64,000 nt of DNA from Soonwooa sp. Lineage in GTDB: Bacteria; Bacteroidota; Bacteroidia; Flavobacteriales; Weeksellaceae. Under the pieces are notes generated by a model, which was not told where the DNA came from, searched no databases, and saw only the letters and a program-made list of their open reading frames with translations. The stretch lies in contig NZ_JASLDS010000061.1 of the NCBI RefSeq assembly GCF_030151385.1, forward strand, positions 11,187 through 75,186. The letters are read 5' to 3'. A program made the position numbers and the translations under genes. Each line of letters opens with the position of its first letter. Position 1 is the first letter of the stretch. Shown piece after piece: positions 42,338-51,379 of the stretch.

Positions 42338-42667
42338 CTACAAGCTAAAACTTTCGCCACAGCCGCACGTTCGTGAGGCATTTGGGTTATTAAAAACAAA
42401 ACCTTTTCCATTCAATCCGCCTGAATATTCCAAAATAGTTCCGGCAAGATAAAGGACAGACTTTTTGTCAACAATAACTTTTACGCCATTGTCTTCAAAG
42501 ATTTGATCTGTGTCTCCTTTTTGGTTATCAAACTTTAGGACGTATTCTAGACCAGAGCAACCTCCGCTCTTTACGCCTACTCTTATATAATCTGTCTCAG
42601 GATTAAAGCCTTCCTCAGTCATTAACTGTGCTGCTTTTGCTTTTGCCTGATCGCTTACTTTTATCAT
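42338..42667 (-). CDS. A-type Fe-S carrier (SufA/IscA/HesB family)
   Basis: 109 aa. The three cluster-binding Cys are present: C37 in VKSGGCSGLEY and C101/C103 in SRTCGCGESFSL. It is the first gene of the suf operon and directly downstream of a consensus promoter. SufA is the natural name in this context, but IscA, ErpA and SufA cannot be told apart by these motifs. Confidence 0.92.
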   Translation of the reverse strand: MIKVSDQAKAKAAQLMTEEGFNPETDYIRVGVKSGGCSGLEYVLKFDNQKGDTDQIFEDNGVKVIVDKKSVLYLAGTILEYSGGLNGKGFVFNNPNASRTCGCGESFSL

Positions 42668-42697
42668 TGTTTTTATTTAGAATGATTTTTTATAGTG

Positions 42698-42729
42698 CAA
42701 AAATACGAACTAATTTCCGCAATCTCAAA
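42698..42729 (-). promoter_or_regulatory. suf operon promoter
   Basis: Minus strand TTTG (42729-42726), 20-base spacer, TATTTTTG (42705-42698), followed by GCAC. Start expected near 42690, giving a leader of about 25 bases to the carrier gene. Spacing and both boxes match the Bacteroidota consensus. No obvious Fur or IscR-type palindrome is seen next to it. Confidence 0.72.
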
Positions 42730-42860
42730 TCGATAGATTCTATTTTAATAATTTAAGATTTTCTTAATGCTTTTTAAGTGAAATTAAGTGTGCTAAAGAT
42801 TTAATTTTAAAACAACAATTTAACTTTATTGTATAACTTCTGTCTAAACTAAAAAACAAT

Positions 42861-43691
42861 ATGAAATATATACTTGGACTTCTAAGTCTTGTGATGTCGC
42901 AGTTGGCTTTTTCTCAGGCAACTAGATTTATTTATCAAGCTACGATGACGCCTGATTCTACTAAAGTATCGGACAAGAAAATAGAGAATGTCTATCTCGA
43001 TGTTGATGGTCAAAACTCTGTTTTTTATTCTGAAAATAGAGCCAAACGTGACTCGATAATGAACCGTATGCGAGAAACTAAAAATTTTGATAGAACGCAA
43101 CTGCAGGATCTGCGGTCAATTGTGGATTATACTGTCGAAAAGAATTTAGCAAAACAAAATCTTAATTTCAAGCAAAGGATTGCTCGAGATCAATATGTCT
43201 ATGAAGAGGCAATTCCTCATACTTGGAAAATTTTACCAGAAACTGTAAAGATTGGAAAATACCAAACTCAGAAAGCTGAACAAAAATATGGAGGTCGAAC
43301 TTGGTATGCGTGGTTTACAACAGATGTGCCTTTGCAAGATGGTCCTTACAAATTTGGTGGTTTGCCTGGATTAATTGTAAAACTTGAAGATAGCAAAGGT
43401 GATTATAGTTTTGACTTAATGGAGAGCAAAAAAATTGCGAGCATCCAAGGACCTGAAAGTCGCGGACAAGATATTAGCATTAAGAAGGATAAATTTTTGG
43501 CGATGCAAAAGAAATTCCAGCAAGATCCTAGCAGTTTTATGAATGCTAACTCTAACAGAATGGGAGGAGGACAACGTGGAAATTCTGGCGGTGGACAACG
43601 ACAAGCGCCAAATCCTCAACAAATGCAGGATATGCAAAAACGAATGCTAGATGATATTAAATCCCGAAATAATCCGATTGAAAAAATTTAG
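42861..43691 (+). CDS. GLPGLI family exported protein
   Basis: 276 aa. Signal peptide MKYILGLLSLVMSQLAFS precedes a domain containing the family-naming motif in PYKFGGLPGLIVKLED and the upstream WYAWFTTDVPLQDGP. The C-terminal 60 residues are Gly/Gln/Asn/Met-rich (GGGQRGNSGGGQRQ) and probably disordered. The family is frequent in Bacteroidota and its function is unassigned. Confidence 0.9.
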   Translation: MKYILGLLSLVMSQLAFSQATRFIYQATMTPDSTKVSDKKIENVYLDVDGQNSVFYSENRAKRDSIMNRMRETKNFDRTQLQDLRSIVDYTVEKNLAKQNLNFKQRIARDQYVYEEAIPHTWKILPETVKIGKYQTQKAEQKYGGRTWYAWFTTDVPLQDGPYKFGGLPGLIVKLEDSKGDYSFDLMESKKIASIQGPESRGQDISIKKDKFLAMQKKFQQDPSSFMNANSNRMGGGQRGNSGGGQRQAPNPQQMQDMQKRMLDDIKSRNNPIEKI

Positions 43692-43734
43692 AAATTATTT
43701 CTAGAAAATTAAAGTTCTTATATTTTATTTTTTT

Positions 43735-43774
43735 GACTTCGGCAATTTTTAAGTAGAAAATTGTCGAAGTTTTG
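43735..43774 (+). terminator. terminator of the GLPGLI gene
   Basis: Stem ACTTCGGCAATTTT / AAAATTGTCGAAGT (14 bp with one G-T pair), loop TAAGTAG, followed by TTTG. A second terminator follows at 43792. Confidence 0.75.
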
Positions 43775-43791
43775 TAAGTAAATATAGAATA

Positions 43792-43823
43792 GAAAAAGGT
43801 CAACAAATTTGTTGACCTTTTTC
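43792..43823. terminator. bidirectional terminator, 16-bp perfect palindrome
   Basis: GAAAAAGGTCAACAAA pairs perfectly with TTTGTTGACCTTTTTC, T-runs at both ends. It ends both the GLPGLI gene and trpS, which converge here. Confidence 0.92.
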
Positions 43824-43844
43824 TATTTTTTGATAGTCTAGGTT

Positions 43845-44813
43845 TTACAATCCTAGGCTTTGTCTTACTTTCCCTAAAGTTGCTTGGGCAACTGGACGTG
43901 TTTTGGCAGCACCTTCTTGTAGTTTTGCTTCTAGCTCATCAAGATGCGACATATAATAATTGAAAGTTTCTCTCTCTTTTTCGAAACGTGTCAAGATTAG
44001 TTCTAACAATTCTTTTTTAGCATGTCCATATCCAAAGTTTCCAGCCAAATATTTAGCTCTTAGTTCTTCAGTTTGTTCTGGTGTTGCAATCAATTGATAG
44101 ATTGCAAATACCTTATCTGTTTCAGGATCTTTTGGTTCTTCCAAAGATTTAGAATCCGTTTCGATGGACATCACTTGTTTTTTCAATTCCTTTTCAGGCG
44201 CGAAGATGTTGATGATGTTACCGATTGATTTTGACATTTTGCGTCCATCTGTTCCGGGAACATATTTGGTGTCTTCTTGCAATTCCGCAGATGGCAAAAC
44301 AAAAACTTCGCCCATTTGACGATTGAATTTTTCAGCAACGTCTCTTGTAATTTCTAAATGTTGAAGTTGATCTTTTCCTACAGGAACAATCTCGGCATCG
44401 TACAACAAAATATCTGCTGCCATCAAAATAGGATAGTTGAACAATCCAACATTAACATCCGCCAAACGATCCGACTTGTCTTTGAAAGAATGCGCCAATT
44501 GCAATCTTTGGAAAGGGAAAAAACAATCCAAATACCAAGTTAACTCGCAGGTTTCGGGAATGTCACTTTGACGATAGAAATTTGTTTTTTCAGTATCTAG
44601 ACCACAAGCAAGCCAAGCAGCAGCAATCTCATAGGTATTTTGTTTCAGCGTTGCTGCGTCTTTAATCAAGGTTAAAGTATGCAGATTGGCGATGAATAAA
44701 AATGATTCGTTCTCTGCTTTTTTTGATAATTCGATTGCAGGAATAATCGCTCCTAAAAGATTTCCCAAATGCGGGGTTCCGGTCGCTTGGATGCCGGTTA
44801 AGACTCTTGCCAT
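43845..44813 (-). CDS. trpS: tryptophanyl-tRNA synthetase
   Basis: 322 aa class Ic synthetase charging tRNA(Trp). The HIGH-like motif is TGTPHLGN (residues 11-18) and the KMSKS loop is K192-M-S-K-S196 in GTDGRKMSKSIGNI. Length is standard. It has its own promoter and no trp-leader features that I can see. Confidence 0.96.
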   Translation of the reverse strand: MARVLTGIQATGTPHLGNLLGAIIPAIELSKKAENESFLFIANLHTLTLIKDAATLKQNTYEIAAAWLACGLDTEKTNFYRQSDIPETCELTWYLDCFFPFQRLQLAHSFKDKSDRLADVNVGLFNYPILMAADILLYDAEIVPVGKDQLQHLEITRDVAEKFNRQMGEVFVLPSAELQEDTKYVPGTDGRKMSKSIGNIINIFAPEKELKKQVMSIETDSKSLEEPKDPETDKVFAIYQLIATPEQTEELRAKYLAGNFGYGHAKKELLELILTRFEKERETFNYYMSHLDELEAKLQEGAAKTRPVAQATLGKVRQSLGL

Positions 44814-44833
44814 AATAGTGTTCTATTTAAAAG

Positions 44834-44864
44834 CAAAAATACAAAAGATTGTGTTGTTGACCAA
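44834..44864 (-). promoter_or_regulatory. trpS promoter
   Basis: Minus strand TTG (44864-44862), 20-base spacer, TATTTTTG (44841-44834). Start expected about 15 bases before the ATG at 44813. Confidence 0.65.
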
Positions 44865-44893
44865 TTTCTATGTTGTCGGGATTTTCTCTAGAA

Positions 44894-46027
44894 TTAAGAA
44901 TTAACTTCTTTTCCTAATTTCTGAGTAAGGTTTTTGTTTTGTTTACTGAAATCAAAAATCTTTTTTAACATTAAAACAGAACATAGCAAAACCACAAGCC
45001 AAACTATAATTTGAAACAACGAAAATCTTTGATTTTCATGATCAACTTTCTTTTGGTAATCTTTGTTTTGAATATCCATAAGACGGTTAAGCGATTTCAA
45101 TTCGCTGTCTTGTTTTTTTTGTTTGGAAGCCTTAAGTAGGTCATTGTAAGATTGATAATTTTTCCAGTCATTTAATGCTAGATAATTATCGCGAGTGATC
45201 TTGTATACGCCTTCTTTTAAACTTAAATCCGAAACATCATCTGACAATTTTTGAGCGGTTGCCAAGATTTCTAGAGACTTTTTATAATCTTGTTGAGAAT
45301 AATAATTATCTGCCAAAGCCTTATAAGCAAAAGCTTCAAGGCTTTTTGATCCAGATCTTGTTCCATAGAAAATGGCTTCGTTAAAGTAGCTTTGCGCTTG
45401 TTCGTAATTTTTTAATTCTAAAAAACAGTAACCAAGATTGTACGAAAACACACTAATGTTAGCATCGGTCTTTGGCTCAGTGGGCAAACTTTTGAAAAAA
45501 CTAATGGCGGGCACAAATTTCTTAATCGCCATTTCGGGGTTCTCTTGACTACGGTAGATCATGCCTCGAACCGCGTCGATAAAGTTTTGGTTAAAATTTC
45601 TATCATAGTCGGCAGCAGGCAAAGTTTTGCAAAGCTCTTCAGATTTGTCTAGGCTTTCTAATGCTTTATCAAACAAATCCATTTGTTGGTATTGTACACC
45701 AATTGTATTGAGGATTCTGATTTTTGTAACGCTTTGGATGTTGGTATTTAGCAAATCAGAAGTTCTCATGATGTAATACAAAGAACTGTCGATATCACGT
45801 TTTGCAATATAAGCCGTCGAAATCAACATATATATATTGGCGAGTTGATCTGGTTTTTTGTTATTAACTAAAAGTTTTTTTGAAATACTAATTGCTTTTT
45901 CGGGTTCATCGTACAGGAGCATTCTTGCTTCTTTGAACTTGAGTTGGTCGGCTTCCAAATTCTGAGCGAGGCTGTATTTTGGCAAACACAACAAAAAGAA
46001 AAATCCTACTAATCCTAAAATTCTCAT
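44894..46027 (-). CDS. TPR membrane protein paired with AraC-type regulator
   Basis: 377 aa. Signal peptide (MRILGLVGFFFLLCLPKYSLA), several TPR-like helix pairs (YNLGYCFLELKNYEQAQSYF; KALADNYYSQQDYKKSLEIL) and a membrane helix near the C-terminus (IIVWLVVLLCSVLMLKKIF), ending in a short coiled tail without a DNA-binding domain. It overlaps the preceding AraC-TPR gene by 4 bases (ATGA) and looks like a version of it that lost the HTH. It may modulate the regulator; this is inference. Confidence 0.82.
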   Translation of the reverse strand: MRILGLVGFFFLLCLPKYSLAQNLEADQLKFKEARMLLYDEPEKAISISKKLLVNNKKPDQLANIYMLISTAYIAKRDIDSSLYYIMRTSDLLNTNIQSVTKIRILNTIGVQYQQMDLFDKALESLDKSEELCKTLPAADYDRNFNQNFIDAVRGMIYRSQENPEMAIKKFVPAISFFKSLPTEPKTDANISVFSYNLGYCFLELKNYEQAQSYFNEAIFYGTRSGSKSLEAFAYKALADNYYSQQDYKKSLEILATAQKLSDDVSDLSLKEGVYKITRDNYLALNDWKNYQSYNDLLKASKQKKQDSELKSLNRLMDIQNKDYQKKVDHENQRFSLFQIIVWLVVLLCSVLMLKKIFDFSKQNKNLTQKLGKEVNS

Positions 46028-47634
46028 ATTATTTTTCTTTTGCTAATTTGTTGAATGTAATCATTTGGGGTTACGCCTGTCACGTTTTTAAAAACGACAG
46101 AAAAAGTGCTGTGAGAAGCAAATCCCGCAAGTTCGGCGAGATAACTTATCTTGTACTGACGGTATGTTGGGTCAGTCGAAATAAGATAAGCAATGTGGTT
46201 GATTTTTAACTCGTTAATATAAGTTGTGAAGTTTTTGCCTTTGCTGTTTTTAACAACTTCAGAAAGATATTTGGTGTTGACTTCAAGTTGCGTTGCCAGC
46301 GCTGCCAAAGACATATTGCGATCCATAAAGTTTTTTGAACTTTCAAATTCGCTTAGTTTTTTAAGAATAAGATCTTCCTTTTCTTTAGAAATGCTAAAGC
46401 TTTTTTGTTTGGTAATTTGCTCGAGGTCTTCAAGGTTTTCTTCTGGAGATTCTTGCGTTTCCCTTGGTGATGTTAGGTTTTCCTCCTTTTTGTTTTTTGT
46501 TTCGAAAAGACGTTTTTGGTAATCAACAAATTTTAGTTGATTATTGAGAAACTGATTTTTTTGATAGGTTTGGAAAAGCCAAAAGCCAATTAATAAGATT
46601 AAAATAAATCCTGCTCCCAAAGACCAATACAAGTTTGTAAGATTTTTGTGTTCACGAATTCTTAAATTTTGATTCTGAAATTCCTGATTGAGTTGCATCA
46701 AATTTTGAATCGCTTCTTTTTGACTTTGGTCAATTTTGTTTTGACTTTCCAAATGCAATTTCTGATAAGTTTCGTGTTCTTCAACATTTCTTAAAGCCAA
46801 ATGGTTTTTTGCTAAATCCTCATAGAGATTGTTTTTTAAACCTAAAAAATCAATGTTTTTAATCCTATCCAATGCCAAATCTAAATGCGAAATCGCTTCC
46901 TTGTATTCTTGCTGATTAAAAAGGATACTGGCTTTTAACTTTTCTAAACGGACAAATACATAATTATTCTCAGGATGTTCTGTAGAAATTTTGTCCAGTT
47001 CATTAACGTAATTGTTTAAGTTTTTATAATCTTTTAGCTGAAGTGCAATTCTAGATTTTAGAAAAATATTGGAGCACAAAATGTTATAGGAAGAGTTTTC
47101 GTTGGCTTTGCAAAGAAGATTGCTTTTGTCGAGAAAGCTTAATGCCTCATTTGTTTTATTGTTATTAAATAAAGTCTTAGCCTGAAGTTGATATAGCAAC
47201 GCGAGAACGATTCTATTTTCTGGTGCCGAAATGACTTTGGTATTCTTTAGAACAGAATTAATTAATAACGAAGACTGATCGTAAAGCCCAAGATTCTGCA
47301 ATTGCTGAATCATTCCGATATTGTTAAGAAGCTGGTCGTTGCTGTTGAGATCGTGTTTGGCGTTTACATTTTCCAAAGCCATTTTAAGAGATTCCTCGTA
47401 ATTGGCTTTCAAACTGTAGGATTCTGCAAGTAAGGTTTTTGCAACAAGTTGATTCCTTGTGTCTTCTGGAAGAATACTTATCGATTTTATGGCTTTGATG
47501 CCAGCATCTGGATTTTGATACATCTTGTCAATGCTATTAGAAAGCATCAATCTAAAATCTCCTTTTTCCTGAGCAGTAACCGAAAAGCAACCAATCAGAA
47601 ATACAAACACACAATATATCAATATATTTTTCAC
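46024..47634 (-). CDS. TPR-transmembrane-AraC one-component regulator
   Basis: 536 aa. Signal or anchor at the N-terminus, about 300 residues of periplasmic TPR-like helices, a membrane helix (NLYWSLGAGFILILLIGFWLF), a coiled linker, and a C-terminal AraC double HTH (MSLAALATQLEVNTKYLSEV ... GFASHSTFSVVFKNVTGVTP). The design joins periplasmic sensing directly to DNA binding, as in some Bacteroidota regulators. It overlaps the following TPR gene by 4 bases. Confidence 0.88.
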   Translation of the reverse strand: MKNILIYCVFVFLIGCFSVTAQEKGDFRLMLSNSIDKMYQNPDAGIKAIKSISILPEDTRNQLVAKTLLAESYSLKANYEESLKMALENVNAKHDLNSNDQLLNNIGMIQQLQNLGLYDQSSLLINSVLKNTKVISAPENRIVLALLYQLQAKTLFNNNKTNEALSFLDKSNLLCKANENSSYNILCSNIFLKSRIALQLKDYKNLNNYVNELDKISTEHPENNYVFVRLEKLKASILFNQQEYKEAISHLDLALDRIKNIDFLGLKNNLYEDLAKNHLALRNVEEHETYQKLHLESQNKIDQSQKEAIQNLMQLNQEFQNQNLRIREHKNLTNLYWSLGAGFILILLIGFWLFQTYQKNQFLNNQLKFVDYQKRLFETKNKKEENLTSPRETQESPEENLEDLEQITKQKSFSISKEKEDLILKKLSEFESSKNFMDRNMSLAALATQLEVNTKYLSEVVKNSKGKNFTTYINELKINHIAYLISTDPTYRQYKISYLAELAGFASHSTFSVVFKNVTGVTPNDYIQQISKRKII

Positions 47635-47757
47635 ACCACATTAATAAGCAAAGACTTAGAGCAAATTGAAAGCAATGCTATAAGAAGTGTGAATTTACTA
47701 AAAGATTTGTAATAATTTATCCATTGGAAAATGTTTTCGAGAAGTCTTTTTGAAATA

Positions 47758-47786
47758 TTGTTGTGAGTTTGTTAAATTTAAGTTTG
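47758..47786 (+). promoter_or_regulatory. promoter of the second T9SS cargo gene
   Basis: TTG (47758-47760), 18-base spacer, TAAGTTTG (47779-47786). This gives a leader of about 120 bases before the ATG at 47915. It lies in the 280-bp gap diverging from the AraC-type gene. Confidence 0.5.
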
Positions 47787-47914
47787 TTTTGTAATGTGTT
47801 GTTATTGAGTGTTTTATGATTTTAAATTTTAGCATTTCAAGAAATCCTAAAGACAATAACTTGATATTGGCGCTTCATATTTCTAAGTTTGAGCAACAAA
47901 ATAATATAAGAGAT

Positions 47915-49183
47915 ATGAAGAAATTTTACTACGCTGCAGCATTTTTTTGCAGTTTAAATTTTATCAATGCACAAGTTTTTGAAACGACAACTTATGCTTT
48001 TATGTCGGATGTTTCTAACAATGGTGTTGCAGTAGGAAACGTAATGTTTGGAAGTCACATTATGTGGACAGAGCAAGATGGAGTTATTACAGTTGGCGAG
48101 CCAGCTAGTGGTGAACAGATTAGCGGGAATACTTCAATATCTGCAGATGGTAAATATATTGCGGGAACGATGACCAATCCCGAAACGATGATTGACGAGA
48201 TGGCGCGTTACGATGTTGCAACGGGACAATGGAAATATCTAGGTAATTTGGTGCATGGACAAGATGCTTCAGTGTGGGGAATGTCAAGCGATGGTAAGAC
48301 AATTGTTGGTCTTGGCTTCAAAAGTGGATGGGAAGCGCACGGAATAAAGTGGACAGAAGCAGCAGGAATTGTTGATCTCGGAAGCACTCATGCGGATTCG
48401 TCTTCTAGAGCTAATGCGATTAACGATGATGGTTCTGTTATTGTCGGTTGGCAAGATGATGATTTTGATCGATTTGGTGTGTATTGGAAAAATGGGCAAC
48501 AATATCATTTGAAAGATGCGAATGGTGAGGAAGTTATTGGAGAAATTGGCGGTGTATCTGGTGATGGCAAAACCATGATTGGTTACAATTACGACTATCC
48601 ATTTATTTGGAATGAAACCGATGGCTACCAAGAGTTTCCGCACGAAGATCCGATGTACGAGGGTTCTGCTGTGGCAGTTTCGGACGATGGCAAAAGGATG
48701 ATAGGATATTACAGACCTTGGGGACAAGGTGCGTTTGCAGGAAGTGCTTTTATTTGGACAAAGGAAAAAGGCATTGTTGATCTTAACGAATATGTGGCAA
48801 GTTTAGGAATTGCTGATAATGGGATGACCTTCTCTTTGCCTTTGGGTATGTCGCCAAATGGGAAATATATTGTCGGTATTGGGAAGAAGAATGATGATCT
48901 TTTAGGATTTGTGATAAAACTTCCAGATTCTGCGCTAGCGACTAATAATGTTGCAGTTCCAAAATCTGTGATCTACCCGAATCCTGTTAATGATGTTCTT
49001 AATATTTCGAATGCTGATAAATTGCAATCGATTGAAATTTACAATTTTGCAGGTCAAAAAATTATGACAAGTAAGAGTTTGACAAACAATCAAATCAATG
49101 TTTCTAAATTACCAAAAGGAAGTTACATTTTGAAGCTTGTTAAAAACGGAAAAGAAGAAAGTGTGAAATTCGTTAAGAATTAA
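47915..49183 (+). CDS. T9SS cargo protein with HAF-like repeats (paralog)
   Basis: 422 aa from the ATG at 47915, chosen because MKKFYYAAAFFCSLNFINAQ is a signal peptide; the ATG at 47816 would place 33 non-signal residues before it. Repeats include ISADGKYIAGTM, GMSSDGKTIVGLG, INDDGSVIVGWQDD, VSGDGKTMIGYN and VSDDGKRMIGYY, which is a beta-propeller-like HAF pattern. A type A sorting domain closes the protein (SVIYPNPVNDVLNISN ... LPKGSYILKLV). Same architecture as the 33396 gene. Confidence 0.88.
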   Translation: MKKFYYAAAFFCSLNFINAQVFETTTYAFMSDVSNNGVAVGNVMFGSHIMWTEQDGVITVGEPASGEQISGNTSISADGKYIAGTMTNPETMIDEMARYDVATGQWKYLGNLVHGQDASVWGMSSDGKTIVGLGFKSGWEAHGIKWTEAAGIVDLGSTHADSSSRANAINDDGSVIVGWQDDDFDRFGVYWKNGQQYHLKDANGEEVIGEIGGVSGDGKTMIGYNYDYPFIWNETDGYQEFPHEDPMYEGSAVAVSDDGKRMIGYYRPWGQGAFAGSAFIWTKEKGIVDLNEYVASLGIADNGMTFSLPLGMSPNGKYIVGIGKKNDDLLGFVIKLPDSALATNNVAVPKSVIYPNPVNDVLNISNADKLQSIEIYNFAGQKIMTSKSLTNNQINVSKLPKGSYILKLVKNGKEESVKFVKN

Positions 49184-49250
49184 TTTTCATACTCTAAATC
49201 AAAAATGTTTACCCTCAAAATGGGTTTTCATATTTTATTAAGTTAGTAGC

Positions 49251-49277
49251 AAAAAACCGTCAGCGCGACGGTTTTTT
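49251..49277. terminator. bidirectional terminator
   Basis: Stem AAAAAACCGTC / GACGGTTTTTT (11 bp) with loop AGCGC, between the T9SS gene and the convergent LytTR gene. Confidence 0.92.
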
Positions 49278-49291
49278 GTTTTATTGGAAAA

Positions 49292-50014
49292 TTACAATCC
49301 AAAATTTTCTTTGAAGATAACGGCTTGTCGGCGCGATATTTCGACATCGTTGTTATTCGGAAGTTTTACCATAAGGTTGCCACTGAACCAAGGTTCTATA
49401 TTTTGGATAAAACCTACATTGATAATCGTATTTCGGTTGGCGCGAAAATATTTGTCTGCGGGCAATTTCTTTTCGATGAGGTTAAGCGATTTTGAAAGCA
49501 TTGCTTTTTCATTTCTAAAAAATACTTTGGTATAATTGCCTTCCACTTCGAAAAGGTAGATTTCCGAAATGCGAACCATCCAACATTTTTCGCCATCTTT
49601 TATAAAAATCTGATCATTAAAGTCCAGTTTCTTATCCAACTTTTCTGCACGTTCTTCAATTTTTTCGGCGACTTTTTCAAGAGCTTGGTCAAGGCGTTTT
49701 GGATTAATTGGTTTTAGAAGATAGTCGAGTGCATTGTATTCAAAAGATTTAATGGCAAATTCATCAAAAGCTGTTGTGAAAATAACCATCGGCACATCAT
49801 CCAAACTTTCTAAAAGTTGAAAACCATCGCGTCCCGGAAGTTGGATGTCCAAAAAGATAAGATCAGGTTGTAGGTCTTTTATCAAGGCTTCTGCGATGTC
49901 TGCATTTTCGGCTTCACCAAGAAGTTCGATGTGTTTGTGTTGCTGGAGTAGTTCTTTCAGCTCGTTGCGAGCAAGACGCGAATCTTCAACAATGATGGCT
50001 TTTATCTTTTTCAT
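49292..50014 (-). CDS. LytTR-type response regulator
   Basis: 240 aa. The receiver domain has E10-D11 and phospho-acceptor D56 in LIFLDIQLPGRDG. The C-terminal LytTR DNA-binding domain (about 140-240) contains IYLFEVEGNYTKVFF and FRANRNTIINVGFI. It lies 3 bp after its kinase and is the last gene of an operon that begins at the 21-residue peptide. Confidence 0.94.
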   Translation of the reverse strand: MKKIKAIIVEDSRLARNELKELLQQHKHIELLGEAENADIAEALIKDLQPDLIFLDIQLPGRDGFQLLESLDDVPMVIFTTAFDEFAIKSFEYNALDYLLKPINPKRLDQALEKVAEKIEERAEKLDKKLDFNDQIFIKDGEKCWMVRISEIYLFEVEGNYTKVFFRNEKAMLSKSLNLIEKKLPADKYFRANRNTIINVGFIQNIEPWFSGNLMVKLPNNNDVEISRRQAVIFKENFGL

Positions 50015-50017
50015 ATT

Positions 50018-51106
50018 TTAACTTTTCAAAACATCTTTTTTAATTCTGATGTGCGCAACAACATTGTCGGTTTCTTCTTCAAGAACAAATGTTGCTTGGT
50101 TGTCATAGAGAAGTTTTAGACGTTCCTCAATATTTTTAATTCCGATTTGTGTGCCTTTTTCGGAAGTGTTTAGTTGTCCTGAGTTTTTAACTAAAAGATT
50201 AAATGCGTCATCATCTTCGTAGGATTTTACCAAAACAAAACCACCATCTTTTAAAATAGAAATTCCGTGTTTAACGGCATTTTCGACCAACATTTGCAAA
50301 ATCATTGGTGGAACATAATAGTGATAATGCGCTTTGGGAATTTCAATATTATAGTTAAGTCGTTCTTCGTATTGGATTTTCGAAATTTCGAGGAAGTTCT
50401 CAACTGTTTCGATTTCTTGTTCTAGAGGTACAAAATTATTTTTCCCCGATAGGAGCGAAGACCGCAACAATTCGGAAAGTCGCGTAATCATTTCCTTAGT
50501 TTTTTGAGGGTCTTCTTGTACCAAACCTCGGATGTTATTAAGACTGTTAAAAATAAAGTGTGGATTAATCTGACCTTTTAGAGTGTTAAGGTTGGCTTCT
50601 TTTAAGTTTTTTTCGATGGTGAGTTTTTGCTTAAGCTCATTTTGATTCATCGCATAAATCTTGTATGCATAGATGAAAATTAACCATGTTAAGGAAATAA
50701 AAAAGAAATAAAAGTAATTAACCAAACGCTTTTCGAATACTATCTTTTCGGTAAAGTGGAATCTTTCGTTTTTAGGAATAAAGAAGTTCTGCGACTCTTG
50801 TAATATTGGCCAAAAGCTCGCTTGGAAAATAATATGAAATATGGATAAACTTGCTAAAACAATAAGAATACTTTTCGCGCTCAAAAGTCCAAAATGTTCG
50901 GCTTTTTCTAAAACGGTAACGCTGAGGTTAGAAACGATGTATAGCATTAAAACACACAGGAACAGCTCGAAAACCCAAAACATTTGATATTCTTCGCCGT
51001 ACACATCTACAAAGATTAACTTTTTGAAAGTTAAAAAGAAAAATATAAAACACGTCAAAAATATGATGGTTGCAAGATGGTAACGCCAATTGCTTATTAA
51101 TTTCAT
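50018..51106 (-). CDS. LytS/YehU-type (His_kinase) sensor kinase
   Basis: 362 aa. Four membrane helices fill residues 10-150 with no large sensor domain. A coiled linker and the His_kinase motif GQINPHFIFNSLNNIRGL (H183) follow, then the HATPase domain (LVENAVKHGI; GTQIGIKNIEERL). A membrane-embedded sensor paired with LytTR suggests sensing of a small or membrane-active ligand; AgrC-type kinases work that way in Firmicutes, but no relationship is claimed. Confidence 0.93.
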   Translation of the reverse strand: MKLISNWRYHLATIIFLTCFIFFFLTFKKLIFVDVYGEEYQMFWVFELFLCVLMLYIVSNLSVTVLEKAEHFGLLSAKSILIVLASLSIFHIIFQASFWPILQESQNFFIPKNERFHFTEKIVFEKRLVNYFYFFFISLTWLIFIYAYKIYAMNQNELKQKLTIEKNLKEANLNTLKGQINPHFIFNSLNNIRGLVQEDPQKTKEMITRLSELLRSSLLSGKNNFVPLEQEIETVENFLEISKIQYEERLNYNIEIPKAHYHYYVPPMILQMLVENAVKHGISILKDGGFVLVKSYEDDDAFNLLVKNSGQLNTSEKGTQIGIKNIEERLKLLYDNQATFVLEEETDNVVAHIRIKKDVLKS

Positions 51107-51130
51107 GTTTACTCTAAATTTTTGCGTGCT

Positions 51131-51376
51131 CTAAAGATTTCTTTTCTTTAATTCAGATTCTAAAGCATCAGTTTTTTTTGAGCCTTTGTAAAGTAAGTAA
51201 GTCAAAAATGCAGGCAGCAAAAAAGGAAGTTTGAATCCTTTCGCCCAAAACGCAACACCAGCAATTCCTGCGGCAAAGCCAATTAATACGGCATTAATGA
51301 TTTTGGTGGATTTTAAAGATTTTTTAGCAGTTAATAATTCTTCATTGCTAAGTGCAGCATAGTCGATTTCTGGCAT
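51131..51376 (-). CDS. small two-helix membrane protein (paralog 2)
   Basis: 81 aa. A conserved-looking soluble lead DYAALSNEELLTAKKSLKS precedes two membrane helices and a charged end ELKKRNL. The same scheme occurs in the adjacent gene (DYSDLPTEELQVLRDKQKK ... ELKSRKK), so the two are tandem paralogs. It is 24 bp before the kinase. Function is unknown. Confidence 0.72.
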   Translation of the reverse strand: MPEIDYAALSNEELLTAKKSLKSTKIINAVLIGFAAGIAGVAFWAKGFKLPFLLPAFLTYLLYKGSKKTDALESELKKRNL

Positions 51377-51379
51377 ATT

